From JAMXLO01 sp041487355 (lineage in GTDB: Bacteria > Pseudomonadota > Alphaproteobacteria > Acetobacterales > Acetobacteraceae), in NCBI GenBank assembly GCA_041487355.1, contig JBGPND010000014.1:1-50610 (forward strand): a DNA stretch of 50,610 bases, read 5' to 3'. Within the stretch, counting starts at the first letter, position 1. Each line of letters starts with the position of its first letter. Shown here piece after piece: positions 8,853-17,262 of this stretch. The notes beneath the pieces were generated by a model that saw only the letters and a program-made list of their open reading frames with translations, ran no database searches and was not told the origin of the DNA. A program made the position numbers and the translations under genes.

Positions 8853-9731
8853 ATGCTGACCTTCCTGCCGCAGCTCCTTGTCAGCGGCATCTCCACCGGT
8901 ATGCTCTACGCACTCATCGCGCTGTCGATGACCCTGGTGTATCGCGCGACCACCGTGGTGAATTTCGGCCATGGCGACATGGTCGCCGCTGGCGCCTATG
9001 CGGTCTTCGTGTTCGGCCTCGGCTTCGGACTGCCCTACCTGGTGGCGATGGCGCTTGCCATAGCCGTGCTGTTCCTGGCTGGCTTCGCCGCGCAACGCTT
9101 CCTGCTGCAGCCGATCGTCGCGGGCCCGCATCTGTCGCTCGCGATGATGGCGCTGGCGGTCGGCTATGCACTGCGTGGCGCGCTACGCCTGGAATGGGGC
9201 AACGAAACGCTGAACCCATCGCGCCCCTACGCGCAGGATGTCTACATGTTCGGCAACGTCGTCATCACGACAGACGACGTCGTGATCTGTGGCTTCGTCC
9301 TGCTGTTGCTGGCGGCGCTGTTTCTGCTGCTCCAGGTCACGCCGCTCGGCAAGGTGATCCAGGCCACCTTCCAGAGCCAGCGAGGCGCGGCGCTCGTCGG
9401 CATCAATGTCCCGCTGTTCCACGCGCTCATGTGGGGCGGCGGCGCCGCACTCGGCGCGATCGGCGGCGTGCTGTTGTCGATGATCACACCGCTTACTCCC
9501 GATCTCGGCCAATGGACCCTCGTGCAAGGCTTCGCCGCGATGACACTCGGTGGATTCGGCTCGCTCGGCGGCGCGGTGGCCGGTGGCATCCTGCTCGGCG
9601 TGACCGAGAAACTGCTCGGCTTTTACATCAACACGGTGTTCATCGAGATCACCGGCTATCTCGTGCCGATCCTGGTGCTGTTGCTGCGTCCGCAAGGCCT
9701 GTTTGGCCGGCGCGCGATCGTGCGCGTCTGA
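8853..9731 (+). CDS. Branched-chain amino acid-type ABC transporter permease (LivH-like), system 2
   Basis: This 292-residue inner-membrane permease has the LivH hallmark VNFGHGDMVAAGAY near residue 40 and the C-terminal GGFGSLGGAVAGG coupling loop. It follows the system-2 binding protein by 76 bases that contain a perfect hairpin, and it stands 8 bases before livM. Length and hydrophobicity are normal for the family. Together with the next three genes it forms a complete importer of unknown, probably amide- or amino-acid-like, substrate. Confidence 0.9.
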   Translation: MLTFLPQLLVSGISTGMLYALIALSMTLVYRATTVVNFGHGDMVAAGAYAVFVFGLGFGLPYLVAMALAIAVLFLAGFAAQRFLLQPIVAGPHLSLAMMALAVGYALRGALRLEWGNETLNPSRPYAQDVYMFGNVVITTDDVVICGFVLLLLAALFLLLQVTPLGKVIQATFQSQRGAALVGINVPLFHALMWGGGAALGAIGGVLLSMITPLTPDLGQWTLVQGFAAMTLGGFGSLGGAVAGGILLGVTEKLLGFYINTVFIEITGYLVPILVLLLRPQGLFGRRAIVRV

Positions 9732-9739
9732 TCGCAGCG

Positions 9740-10681
9740 ATGAAACGCCGGCTGTTCTGGCTGCTGCCGCTTGTTCTGCTTCCCGTGCCGCTGTTGCTCA
9801 ATCCATATCAGCAATACGTGCTGAATACTGCGCTGCTCTACGTTCCCGTCGGCATCGGCTTCAATCTCGTGGTCGGCAATCTCGGCCTGCTTGCCTTTTC
9901 CAACGTCGCCTATTTCGGCCTCGGCGCTTACACGAGCGGCGTTCTGATGACACAGCTCGGCTTACCCTGGTGGCTGACGGTAATCCCCGCCGGGCTGGTC
10001 GGCGGCCTCGCCGGCTCGATCGCAAGCATTCCCGCATTGCGCGGCGTGCGCCTGTTCTATCTCGCCATCATGACGCTGGCATTCGGCGAACTGATGCGCT
10101 GGACCTACATAAGATGGGAGGCACTCACCGGCGGTTCGATGGGCATGGCGGTGCCGACGACCAACCTGTTCGGCTGGGCACTCGATTCCGACCGGCGCAA
10201 ATTCTACGTGTTCCTCGCCATCGTCGTGCTGATCATTGCAATCACCGATCGGCTGCTGCGTTCGCGTTTCGGCCGCGCCTTCCTGGCGATCAAGGACAAC
10301 GAGGTCGCTGCCGCGGCCATGGGAATTCCCACCGATCGCTACATCGTTCTCGCGTTCGCCTGGGGCGGCGCCGTGGTCGGTCTGGGCGGCGCGATGTTTG
10401 CGATCTCCGTCGGACATCTCACGCCGGTGTCATTCGATCTCACCGAGCTGATCCGCCAGTTCGCCATCATCATGGTCGGCGGTCTCGGCAGTCTCACCGG
10501 CGCGATCATCGGCGCTGCCATCATTACCGCGGCCCCGCAGGTGTTCATCAGCTTCCCCGGCTTCGAGGAACTGGTGTTCGGCCTGCTGATCGTCCTCGTC
10601 ATACTTTTCCTGCCACGCGGGCTGGCCAGCCAGCTCGCCCGATTGCATCCCGCCTTCGTCGATCGTTACTACCGTGGCTGA
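9740..10681 (+). CDS. Branched-chain amino acid-type ABC transporter permease (LivM-like), system 2
   Basis: This 313-residue second permease of system 2 begins at the ATG at 9740, the start of a leucine-rich membrane segment (KRRLFWLLPLVLLPVPLLL). Longer in-frame starts would lie inside livH in another frame. LivM features are GIGFNLVVGNLGLLAFSNVA near residue 40 and GGLGSLTGAIIGA near the C-terminus. It overlaps livG by 8 bases. Confidence 0.88.
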   Translation: MKRRLFWLLPLVLLPVPLLLNPYQQYVLNTALLYVPVGIGFNLVVGNLGLLAFSNVAYFGLGAYTSGVLMTQLGLPWWLTVIPAGLVGGLAGSIASIPALRGVRLFYLAIMTLAFGELMRWTYIRWEALTGGSMGMAVPTTNLFGWALDSDRRKFYVFLAIVVLIIAITDRLLRSRFGRAFLAIKDNEVAAAAMGIPTDRYIVLAFAWGGAVVGLGGAMFAISVGHLTPVSFDLTELIRQFAIIMVGGLGSLTGAIIGAAIITAAPQVFISFPGFEELVFGLLIVLVILFLPRGLASQLARLHPAFVDRYYRG

Positions 10682-11441
10682 CGCGCCGCTGCTGCAACTG
10701 CGCGAAGTGACCGTCCGTTTCGGCGGCCTCGTTGCCGTGGACAGCGTGTCGTTCAACCTGAACAATGGTGAGATCTGTGCCCTGATCGGGCCGAACGGCG
10801 CCGGCAAGACCACAGTGTTCAATGCCGTCTCCGGCAATGTGGTGGCGGATTCCGGCAGCATCCTGTTCCGCGGCGAGGAGATCAGGCAGCTTACGCCGCA
10901 CGAAATCTCCGCTCGCGGTGCGCGGCGGACGTTTCAAAATGGCGGCCTGTTCCCGGACCTCACGGCGCTGGAAAACGTGCTGGTTGGCCTGCATGCACAG
11001 GTGGCAAGCACCTTCATCGGCCTGTTGTTTGGCAGGAAATCGGCCGCCGCCGAGGCTGCCGCGACGACGCGAGCGCGCGAATTGCTGGACCTGATGGGAG
11101 TCGGCGCCATGGCCGACCAGAAGGCGGGCGCGCTCTCTGGCGGCCAGCAGCGCATGGTGGAGATCGTCCGCGCCCTGGCCACCAACCCGCCCTTGTTGTT
11201 GCTTGACGAACCGGCTGTCGGGCTTGCACCGCAGGCCCGCCAGCAGCTCGCTACGGTGATACGCACGCTCGCGCGCGAACGCGGCATCGGCATCCTGCTG
11301 ATCGAACATGCGATCGAGCTGGTGATGAGCGTGGCCGACCGCGTGATCGTGCTGAATGACGGGCGCAAGGTGGCTGATGCGCCGCCGGAACAGGTGCGCG
11401 CCGACCGCGCCGTGCTGGAGGCCTATCTCGGCCATGCCTGA
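10674..11441 (+). CDS. Branched-chain amino acid-type ABC transporter ATPase (LivG-like), system 2
   Basis: This 255-residue ATPase starts at a GTG that overlaps the livM end by 8 bases. Walker A GPNGAGKTT lies near residue 40, the signature LSGGQQRM is canonical here (unlike the LivG of systems 1 and 3), Walker B is LLLLDEPAVGLAP, and the H-loop is LIEHAIE. It overlaps the following livF by 8 bases. It provides ATP hydrolysis for the system-2 importer at the inner face of the membrane. Confidence 0.9.
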   Translation: MADAPLLQLREVTVRFGGLVAVDSVSFNLNNGEICALIGPNGAGKTTVFNAVSGNVVADSGSILFRGEEIRQLTPHEISARGARRTFQNGGLFPDLTALENVLVGLHAQVASTFIGLLFGRKSAAAEAAATTRARELLDLMGVGAMADQKAGALSGGQQRMVEIVRALATNPPLLLLDEPAVGLAPQARQQLATVIRTLARERGIGILLIEHAIELVMSVADRVIVLNDGRKVADAPPEQVRADRAVLEAYLGHA

Positions 11442-12144
11442 GCCAATGCTCGTCGCGCGCGGCGTCGAAGCCGGTTATGGCAGTCGGCAGATTCTGCACG
11501 GCGTCGATCTGGACGTCGGCGAGGGTGAAGTGGTGGCGCTGCTCGGTGCCAACGGCAGCGGCAAGTCGACCCTGCTGAACGCGCTCAGCGGCTTCGTGCG
11601 GCCGCGTCATGGGTCAATCCTGCTGGCAAAGACGGAACTGGCCGGACTGCGGCCGCATCGGATATTCCGCCACGGCATCGTGCAGGTATCCCAGGCGCGC
11701 GACCTGTTTCCCGAGATGTCGGTGGAGGAGAATCTCCGCCTCGGCGCCTGGGTGCGTCGCGGCGACGTCGCCCGGTTGCTCGACTCTGTCTACCGCTCCT
11801 TCCCGCGTCTTGCGGAGCGGCGCACGCAACCGGTGCGGCTGATGTCGGGCGGTGAGCAGCAGATGGTGGCGATCGGCCGCGCGCTGATGAGCGAGCCGCG
11901 ACTGTTGCTGCTCGATGAACCGTCCGGCGGTCTGGCGCCCGCCTTCGTGACCGAGATTGCCGCCATCGTCGCCGCGCTGAAGCGCGAACGCGTCACCATG
12001 GTGATGGTGGAGCAGAATATCAGGCTGGCACTGTCGGTGGCGGATCGAATTCTGGTACTGCGCGATGGATTGGTGATCGAACATCAGGATGTGCGCGGCA
12101 CCAAGGTCGATGAGGAGCAGATCGTCCGGCAGATCTATCTGTGA
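11434..12144 (+). CDS. Branched-chain amino acid-type ABC transporter ATPase (LivF-like), system 2
   Basis: This 236-residue ATPase is the last gene of the system-2 operon. Walker A GANGSGKST, signature MSGGEQQMV, Walker B LLLLDEPSGGLAP and H-loop VEQNIRL are all intact. The ATG at 11434 overlaps the livG stop by 8 bases and fits the LivF N-terminus. A longer in-frame start inside livG is unlikely. The gene is followed by a palindromic element and then by a decayed gene on the opposite strand. Confidence 0.9.
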   Translation: MPEPMLVARGVEAGYGSRQILHGVDLDVGEGEVVALLGANGSGKSTLLNALSGFVRPRHGSILLAKTELAGLRPHRIFRHGIVQVSQARDLFPEMSVEENLRLGAWVRRGDVARLLDSVYRSFPRLAERRTQPVRLMSGGEQQMVAIGRALMSEPRLLLLDEPSGGLAPAFVTEIAAIVAALKRERVTMVMVEQNIRLALSVADRILVLRDGLVIEHQDVRGTKVDEEQIVRQIYL

Positions 12145-12180
12145 CGTCTGATACCGCCGAGCGGGAGACTTGACTTGCAA

Positions 12181-12264
12181 TCGTCATTCCCTCGCAAGCG
12201 GGGATCCAGGGCTGCAAACAAGAGTGCTGGTCGCACTGGGTACCCGCTTGCGCGGGCATGACGA
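12181..12264. repeat. Imperfect palindromic element, relative of 3508-3630
   Basis: The left arm 12181-12212 (TCGTCATTCCCTCGCAAGCG...) and right arm 12235-12264 are imperfect inverted copies that also resemble the 3508-3630 element. The element sits between the converging ends of livF (system 2) and the decayed ligase gene, where it could slow or end transcription. Confidence 0.65.
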
Positions 12265-12304
12265 CATTGAGTCACCGTCTCCGTGCGACGGTCTGATGAC
12301 CCAG

Positions 12305-12871
12305 TCAGCCGCGGTATGATTCCCGCAGCCGGAAATGCTGCACCTTGTCCAGCGCGTTGCGCGGCAGCTCCGCCACGAAGTTGATCTCACGCGGCACCTT
12401 GAAGCGCGCGAGCTGGCTCAGCAGGTGCGCCCGCAGTTCCTCGACCGTGACTGCTGCTCCCGTGCGCACGACGATGAAAGCCACCGGCACTTCCTGCCCT
12501 GCTTCGTCCACCACGCGTGCCTCGCACAGCAGGCCGGGCAGGCCAGTGGAGCCAGTCCGCGACAAGTCGCCGCCCAGCCGGGTGTAGACCGCAATCGGGC
12601 AGGTCTCGGTCGAGCCATAGACCTGCAGCAACGGCACGCCGCGTGCAGTGACTGCATCCACCAGGGACCGCGGCTCCAGGGTCGAGCCGGTGGTAATCGC
12701 GCGCAGACTCGACAGGTCCGTTTCGCGCCACAACGCATGGTCCAGCAGTGCCTGAATGGTCGACGGCACCAGCACTGTCAAAGTCGGCCGGTCCTCCGCA
12801 ATCGCGCGCAGCGTATCATCGGCCGTGACGCGCGGATGAATGGTGACCGTGGCGCCAAGCTGCAGCGCCGG
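12305..12871 (-). pseudogene. Remnant of AMP-forming acyl-CoA synthetase, fused to acyl-CoA dehydrogenase remnant
   Basis: The translated piece is the middle and end of an ANL-superfamily acyl-CoA ligase. It contains LQVYGSTETCPIAVYT (the A5-type motif), GSTGLPGLLCEARVVDEAG, and the C-terminal FKVPREINFVAELPRNALDK. The N-terminal phosphate-binding part is gone. The stretch that normally carries GEI.VRG, TGD and DRKK is missing between EVP (about 12485) and VAFIVV. Where relatives have LPRNALGK before the catalytic lysine region, this copy has a D in place of the G. The reading frame continues straight into a dehydrogenase fragment upstream, so the apparent 324-residue protein is a deletion product, not a functional enzyme. 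Confidence 0.82.
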
Positions 12872-13440
12872 CGTCGGATCGACCCGCGCCTCGCTCACCG
12901 CCTGGAACCACAATGCCTTCGTCTGCTCGAGCTTGATGCGCATCTCCGCGACGGCAAGCTGCTTCACCACGCTGCTCCGACGCTTGCCCGGCGGGGCGCC
13001 CGGAATCTCCCCGCGCAGATAGCGCACGGTGAAGTCATAGGCCGCCTGCGCCAGACCAAGATAAGTGGGTGCGAGCGTCAGGAACATGTGGGGCCAGCGC
13101 GACGCCGCCTGGAAATATACGTCGCGCGGCATGATCGCGGCATCATGCTCCACGAGCACGTCGGTGAATTCCAGCGTGCGCGAGACGGTGCCGCGCATCC
13201 CCAGCGGGTCCCACTCCCCGGTCACACGCACGCCTGGTGCTGCGGCAGGCACGGCAAGATACAGCGTATTGCGTCGCAACGCCGCGCAATCTCCGCCGCC
13301 GCCAGCGCATAGGTCTGATAGTCCGCCCCAAGGCCGCCAGGCGTTGCGCGCTGGCGATCAGCGCCGCCTGATTGCCCTGTCAGGCGGAAGGCGAGCGGAT
13401 CGAAGATCGGCGCGACGGTATCATCCGTGACTTCGGCCAT
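12872..13440 (-). pseudogene. Remnant of acyl-CoA dehydrogenase, with deletions and frameshift
   Basis: Reading leftward from an ATG at 13440, the frame encodes FDPLAFRLTGQ. A one-base shift then gives QAALIASAQRLAA, and another shift plus missing segment gives GGLGADYQTYALAAAEIAR. A further shift leads to LYLAVPAAAPGVRVTGEWD and WDPLGMRGTVSRTLEF, all typical of acyl-CoA dehydrogenases. The FAD- and substrate-binding middle and the catalytic base region are incomplete. The fragment then runs in frame into the ligase remnant at about 12871. The intact parents may have formed a fatty-acid or aromatic-acid catabolic pair beside the Liv transporters. Confidence 0.8.
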
Positions 13441-13579
13441 CACCGCCGGATGGTAGCTGATGCCGGCGCGTCGGAAGGAGTAGCAAAATTGACTCGCTTT
13501 CTGCCGGCGGCATAAGGTTGTCACAAGAACGCGACGGGCGACACCAACGCCAGCAGCCCATTGGGCTCAGGGGGGACAC

Positions 13580-14830
13580 ATGAAGCGCCGCCACTCACTC
13601 GCTGCAGTTTTCGTGGCTTTGCTGGGGATGGCCTTGTGGGGGCCGGGGGCTCGCGCCGCCGACGCCACCATCAAGATCGGCTATATCGACCCGTTCTCCG
13701 GCGCCTTCGCCCAGGGCGGCGACGCCAGCCTCAAGATGTTCCAGTTCATCGTGGACTACATCAACGAGAAGGGCGGCGCGCTCGGCAAGAAGTTCGAGCT
13801 GGTCACCTTCGACGACAAGCTGCAGCCGGCCGAGGCGCTGATCGCACTGAAAAGCGTGACCGACCAGAATCTGCCTTTCGTCATGTCATGCGTCGGCTCC
13901 AATGTCGGGTCGGCGCTGATCGACGCGGTGACCAAACACAACACCCGCAACCCCGACAACCGCGTGCTGCAACTGAACTGCGGCCAGTTGGCGACCGAAC
14001 TCACCAACGAACAGTGCAGCTTCTGGCATTTCCGCTTCGTCGGCAGCGTGGAGATGCGCGCGGTGGCGCGGATCAAGTCGCTGCCGCAGTCGGTGAAGTC
14101 GGTCTATCTGATGAACCAGGACTACCTGTTCGGCCAGTCGATCGAGCAGGACACCAAGCGGTTCCTCGCCAAGTACCGCCCCGACATCAAGATCGCCGCC
14201 GACGAGTTCATCCCGCTGATGCAGGTCAAGGACTTCGCCCCGTACATCACCAAGATCAAGGCGTCGGGTGCGCAGTCGCTGGTCACCGGGAACTATGGGC
14301 CTGACCTCAACCTGCTGATCAAGGCCGGCGTCGATGCCGGGCTCGACATCCGCTACGACACGTACCTTGCCCATGTGATCGGCGCCGCGACGGCGATCGG
14401 CGCCGCCGGCGAAGGTCGGCTCACCTCGGTCATGGAAGGCCACGAGAATGTCCCGGTGGAGGAGAACAACGCCGAGGCCGCGGAATTCTTCAAGCGCTGG
14501 CGCGCCACGCATGATTTCAGCTTCATCGCCCTCCCCAGCCTGACCCAGTTCATGATGCTGGTGCGGGCGATCAATCAGGCGGGCTCCACCGATGCGCTGA
14601 AGGTCGCGCTGGCGCTCGAGGGCATGGAGCAGAAGGACCTGTTCGGCGTCACGAACATCATGCGCAAGGACGACCATCAGTTGCTGCACCCGTACTACGA
14701 GGCGGTTTTCACCAAGAACGTGAAATTCGACGTCGAGAAGACCGGGCTCGGCTGGAAGACCGAGTTCAAGGTGCCGGTGGCCGACGAAACGCTGCCGACG
14801 ACATGCAAGATGAAGCGGCCATCATCGTAG
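13580..14830 (+). CDS. Periplasmic binding protein of Liv-type ABC transporter, system 3
   Basis: This 416-residue Peripla_BP_6-type receptor begins at an ATG behind GGGGGGAC with a signal peptide (MKRRHSLAAVFVALLGMALW, cleavage after ARA near residue 26). The mature start, IKIGYIDPFSGAFAQGGD, is typical of the family. It precedes livH of system 3 by 159 bases occupied by a nested repeat element. It is clearly different in sequence from the system-2 binding protein, so the two importers probably have different ligands. The ligand is unknown. Confidence 0.87.
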   Translation: MKRRHSLAAVFVALLGMALWGPGARAADATIKIGYIDPFSGAFAQGGDASLKMFQFIVDYINEKGGALGKKFELVTFDDKLQPAEALIALKSVTDQNLPFVMSCVGSNVGSALIDAVTKHNTRNPDNRVLQLNCGQLATELTNEQCSFWHFRFVGSVEMRAVARIKSLPQSVKSVYLMNQDYLFGQSIEQDTKRFLAKYRPDIKIAADEFIPLMQVKDFAPYITKIKASGAQSLVTGNYGPDLNLLIKAGVDAGLDIRYDTYLAHVIGAATAIGAAGEGRLTSVMEGHENVPVEENNAEAAEFFKRWRATHDFSFIALPSLTQFMMLVRAINQAGSTDALKVALALEGMEQKDLFGVTNIMRKDDHQLLHPYYEAVFTKNVKFDVEKTGLGWKTEFKVPVADETLPTTCKMKRPSS

Positions 14831-14839
14831 TGGTCGCAT

Positions 14840-14973
14840 GTCATTGCGACCGCGAGTGAAGCGTGGCGGGAAGCAATCCCGTGGTTGGTGCGCACCAGTC
14901 CCGAGATTGCTTGGCCGGGTCGATCCTCGGGTCAAGCCCGAGGACGGCCACCGCTTCGCTCCTCGCAATGACA
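14840..14973. repeat. Nested palindromic repeats: one element inserted in another
   Basis: The outer element has arms starting TGTCATTGCGA (14840) and ending CGCAATGACA (14973), the same family as 21671-21745. Its right arm should read CGAGATTGCTTCGCTC, but it is interrupted after GATTGCTT by about 37 bases (roughly 14913-14951). The insert contains the hairpin CCTCGGG-TCAAG-CCCGAGG (14925-14943), the core of the family seen at 29-108, 31530-31550 and 35825-35907. Confidence 0.8.
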
Positions 14974-14989
14974 GGGGTGCGTTGACGTC

Positions 14990-15937
14990 ATGCAGATCGG
15001 TCTGATCTCCCTGCTGGATGGCCTCGTCTACGGCATGCTGCTGTTCATGCTGGCCAGCGGGCTGACGCTGATCCTCAGCATGATGGGCGTGCTGAACTTC
15101 GCCCACGCCAGCATCTACATGCTCGGCGCCTACTTCGCCTACCAGATCAGCCGCTGGGTCGGCTTCTGGCCCGCTTTCGTACTGGCACCGCTGCTGTGCG
15201 GCGCGATCGGCGCGGCGATCGAGGTGTGGGGCCTCAGACGCGTCCACCACAACGGGCATATCGCCGAACTGCTGTTCACCTTCGGCCTGGTGTTCATCAT
15301 CGGCCGCGCCGTGCAGATGGCCTGGGGCATGCTGCCGATGGCGTATCGCGTGCCTGCCTCGCTCGACTTCCCGCTGTTCTCGCTGTACGGCGAGAACTTC
15401 CCGGCCTATCGTGGTTTCATGCTGCTGGTGTCGGCCGGGATGTTGTTCACCACCTGGCTGCTGCTGAAGAAGACGCGCATCGGGCTGATCATCCAGGCCG
15501 CGCTCACCCATCCCAGCATGGTCAGCGCGCTGGGCCACGACGTGCCGCGCGTCTTCACCATCGTGTTCGCCGGCGGCTCGCTGTTGGCCGGGCTCGCCGG
15601 GGTGATCGCCGGCAACTACTTCACCACCGAATCCGGCATGGCGGATGCGATGGGACCGATCGTGTTCGTCGTGGTGATCTTCGGCGGCCTGGGATCGCTC
15701 GCCGGCTGCTTCATCGCCTCCATTCTGATGGGCATGGTGCAGACCTTCTCCGTGGTGATGGACTGGTCCTTCGCCGACCTGCTCAGTCCGCTCGGGATCA
15801 CGCTCGCGGCGAATGATCTGCTCGGCGAGGTCCTCACCATCCCAGTGTCGCGCATCGGCCCGCTGATACCCTACGCCCTGTTGATCGTGATCCTGCTGTT
15901 CCGCCCGCGCGGCCTCATGGGTACCCGCGAGACATGA
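14990..15937 (+). CDS. Branched-chain amino acid-type ABC transporter permease (LivH-like), system 3
   Basis: This 315-residue inner-membrane permease shows the LivH hallmark GVLNFAHASIYMLGAYF near residue 38 and the coupling loop GGLGSLAGCF near residue 240. It is slightly longer than the other two LivH proteins of the window. It overlaps livM by 4 bases (ATGA), and the downstream livG is again coupled by overlap, so the set is one operon headed by the binding protein at 13580. Confidence 0.9.
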   Translation: MQIGLISLLDGLVYGMLLFMLASGLTLILSMMGVLNFAHASIYMLGAYFAYQISRWVGFWPAFVLAPLLCGAIGAAIEVWGLRRVHHNGHIAELLFTFGLVFIIGRAVQMAWGMLPMAYRVPASLDFPLFSLYGENFPAYRGFMLLVSAGMLFTTWLLLKKTRIGLIIQAALTHPSMVSALGHDVPRVFTIVFAGGSLLAGLAGVIAGNYFTTESGMADAMGPIVFVVVIFGGLGSLAGCFIASILMGMVQTFSVVMDWSFADLLSPLGITLAANDLLGEVLTIPVSRIGPLIPYALLIVILLFRPRGLMGTRET

Positions 15938-17262
15938 GCGACGCAGCCGAAACCCGGGACGTTCGCGTCCTGCCGGCACGTCCGGCCGCCACGCGAACCA
16001 TCCGCATCTGGCCATGGCTCGCCGCGCTGGCGGTTTCCGTCGTGCTGCCCTGGCTGTTCTACGACTGGCAGCATGCGCGGCATGCCGGCTTCATTCTGTC
16101 GATGCTGAGCCAGACCGGCATGATGGTCATCTTCGCCCTGTCGTTCAACATGCTGATGGGCCAGGCCGGGCTGCTGTCGTTCTGCCATTCCGTGCTGTTC
16201 GGCCTTGGCGGCTATTCCACGGTGCATTTCCTGAATGCCGCCGGCGCCGGCGAACTGCCGGTGCCGATGGAGCTGATACCGCTGCTCGCGGGCTTCAGCG
16301 GCCTCGGCTTCGCCATTGCGTTCGGCTACATGTCGACCAAGCAGCGCTCCACCGCCTTCGCGATGATCACGCTCGGCATCGTCCAACTCGTCACCACGGC
16401 GGCGACGATGTTCCACCATTTTTTCGGCGGCGAGGGAGGGGTGAAGACCGATCGCGAGATCGGCATCAGCCTGTTCGGCTTCGAATACGGCCAGGCGATC
16501 GAGGTCTACTATCTGATCGTGGCGTGGATGCTGATCTCCGCGGTCGGCATGTATTTCCACACCACGACGCCGCTGGGGCGCATGGCGAATGCCTGCCGCG
16601 ACAACCACGAGCGCGCGCAGTTCGTCGGCTACGACCCGCGCATCGTGCGTTTCCAGCAGTTCGCCCTGTCCGGCTTCTACGCCGGCATCGGCGGCGGGCT
16701 GTTCGCCATTACCTACGAAATCGTCACCTTCGACGCCGTCGCGGCACCGCTGGCGGCGAATGCGCTGCTGATGGCCTTTATCGGCGGCGCCACCACGTTC
16801 TTCGGCCCGGTGCTCGGCGCGATCCTTATCACGCTGATGCAAAGCGGCGTCAGCCTGATGTCGAACTCCTGGCTGATCTATGTCGGCGTGCTGTTCATCG
16901 CGATGGTGACCTTCGCGCCGGCGGGCCTGACCGGGATCATCCTGGAACACGCGCCGATCGCGCGCGCCGGCCTGCTGCGGCGGCTCGTGCTGCCCTATCT
17001 GCGCATTCTCGTCCCGGGGCTGATCGTGCTGTTCGGCTTCGTCGGGCTGGTGGAACTGCTGTCCTTCCTCACGATCGGCATGGCGCAAGGCAAGCGCCTC
17101 GCGCTGTTCGGCCAGACGATCGACATCTACAGCCCGGTGCCTTGGTTGGTAGCGCTGGCGTGCCTGCTGGGTGGCGGCTTCTGGCTCTCCCGCGAAGCGG
17201 GACGGTTCAAGCGCGTCTGGGACAGCCTGATCGAAATCGCACAGCCGGGTGGATCAAGGTGA
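15934..17262 (+). CDS. Extended branched-chain amino acid-type ABC transporter permease (LivM-like), system 3
   Basis: This 442-residue permease is about 100 residues longer than the other two LivM proteins here. The core carries MLMGQAGLLSFCHSVLFGLG near residue 75 and GGATTFFGPVLGA near residue 290. After the core come two more predicted membrane segments (LILFGFVGLVELLSF-like near residue 365 and VPWLVALACLLGGGFWL near residue 405) and a polar tail. Long LivM forms of this kind are known in Proteobacteria, but the role of the extra helices is not. The GTG of livG overlaps its stop by 4 bases. Confidence 0.87.
   Translation: MSDAAETRDVRVLPARPAATRTIRIWPWLAALAVSVVLPWLFYDWQHARHAGFILSMLSQTGMMVIFALSFNMLMGQAGLLSFCHSVLFGLGGYSTVHFLNAAGAGELPVPMELIPLLAGFSGLGFAIAFGYMSTKQRSTAFAMITLGIVQLVTTAATMFHHFFGGEGGVKTDREIGISLFGFEYGQAIEVYYLIVAWMLISAVGMYFHTTTPLGRMANACRDNHERAQFVGYDPRIVRFQQFALSGFYAGIGGGLFAITYEIVTFDAVAAPLAANALLMAFIGGATTFFGPVLGAILITLMQSGVSLMSNSWLIYVGVLFIAMVTFAPAGLTGIILEHAPIARAGLLRRLVLPYLRILVPGLIVLFGFVGLVELLSFLTIGMAQGKRLALFGQTIDIYSPVPWLVALACLLGGGFWLSREAGRFKRVWDSLIEIAQPGGSR

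Noticed and set aside
12305..13279. Single 324-codon frame taken as a bifunctional dehydrogenase-ligase
   Set aside because: Essential blocks of both enzymes are missing and upstream frameshifts continue the dehydrogenase, so it is a deletion product.
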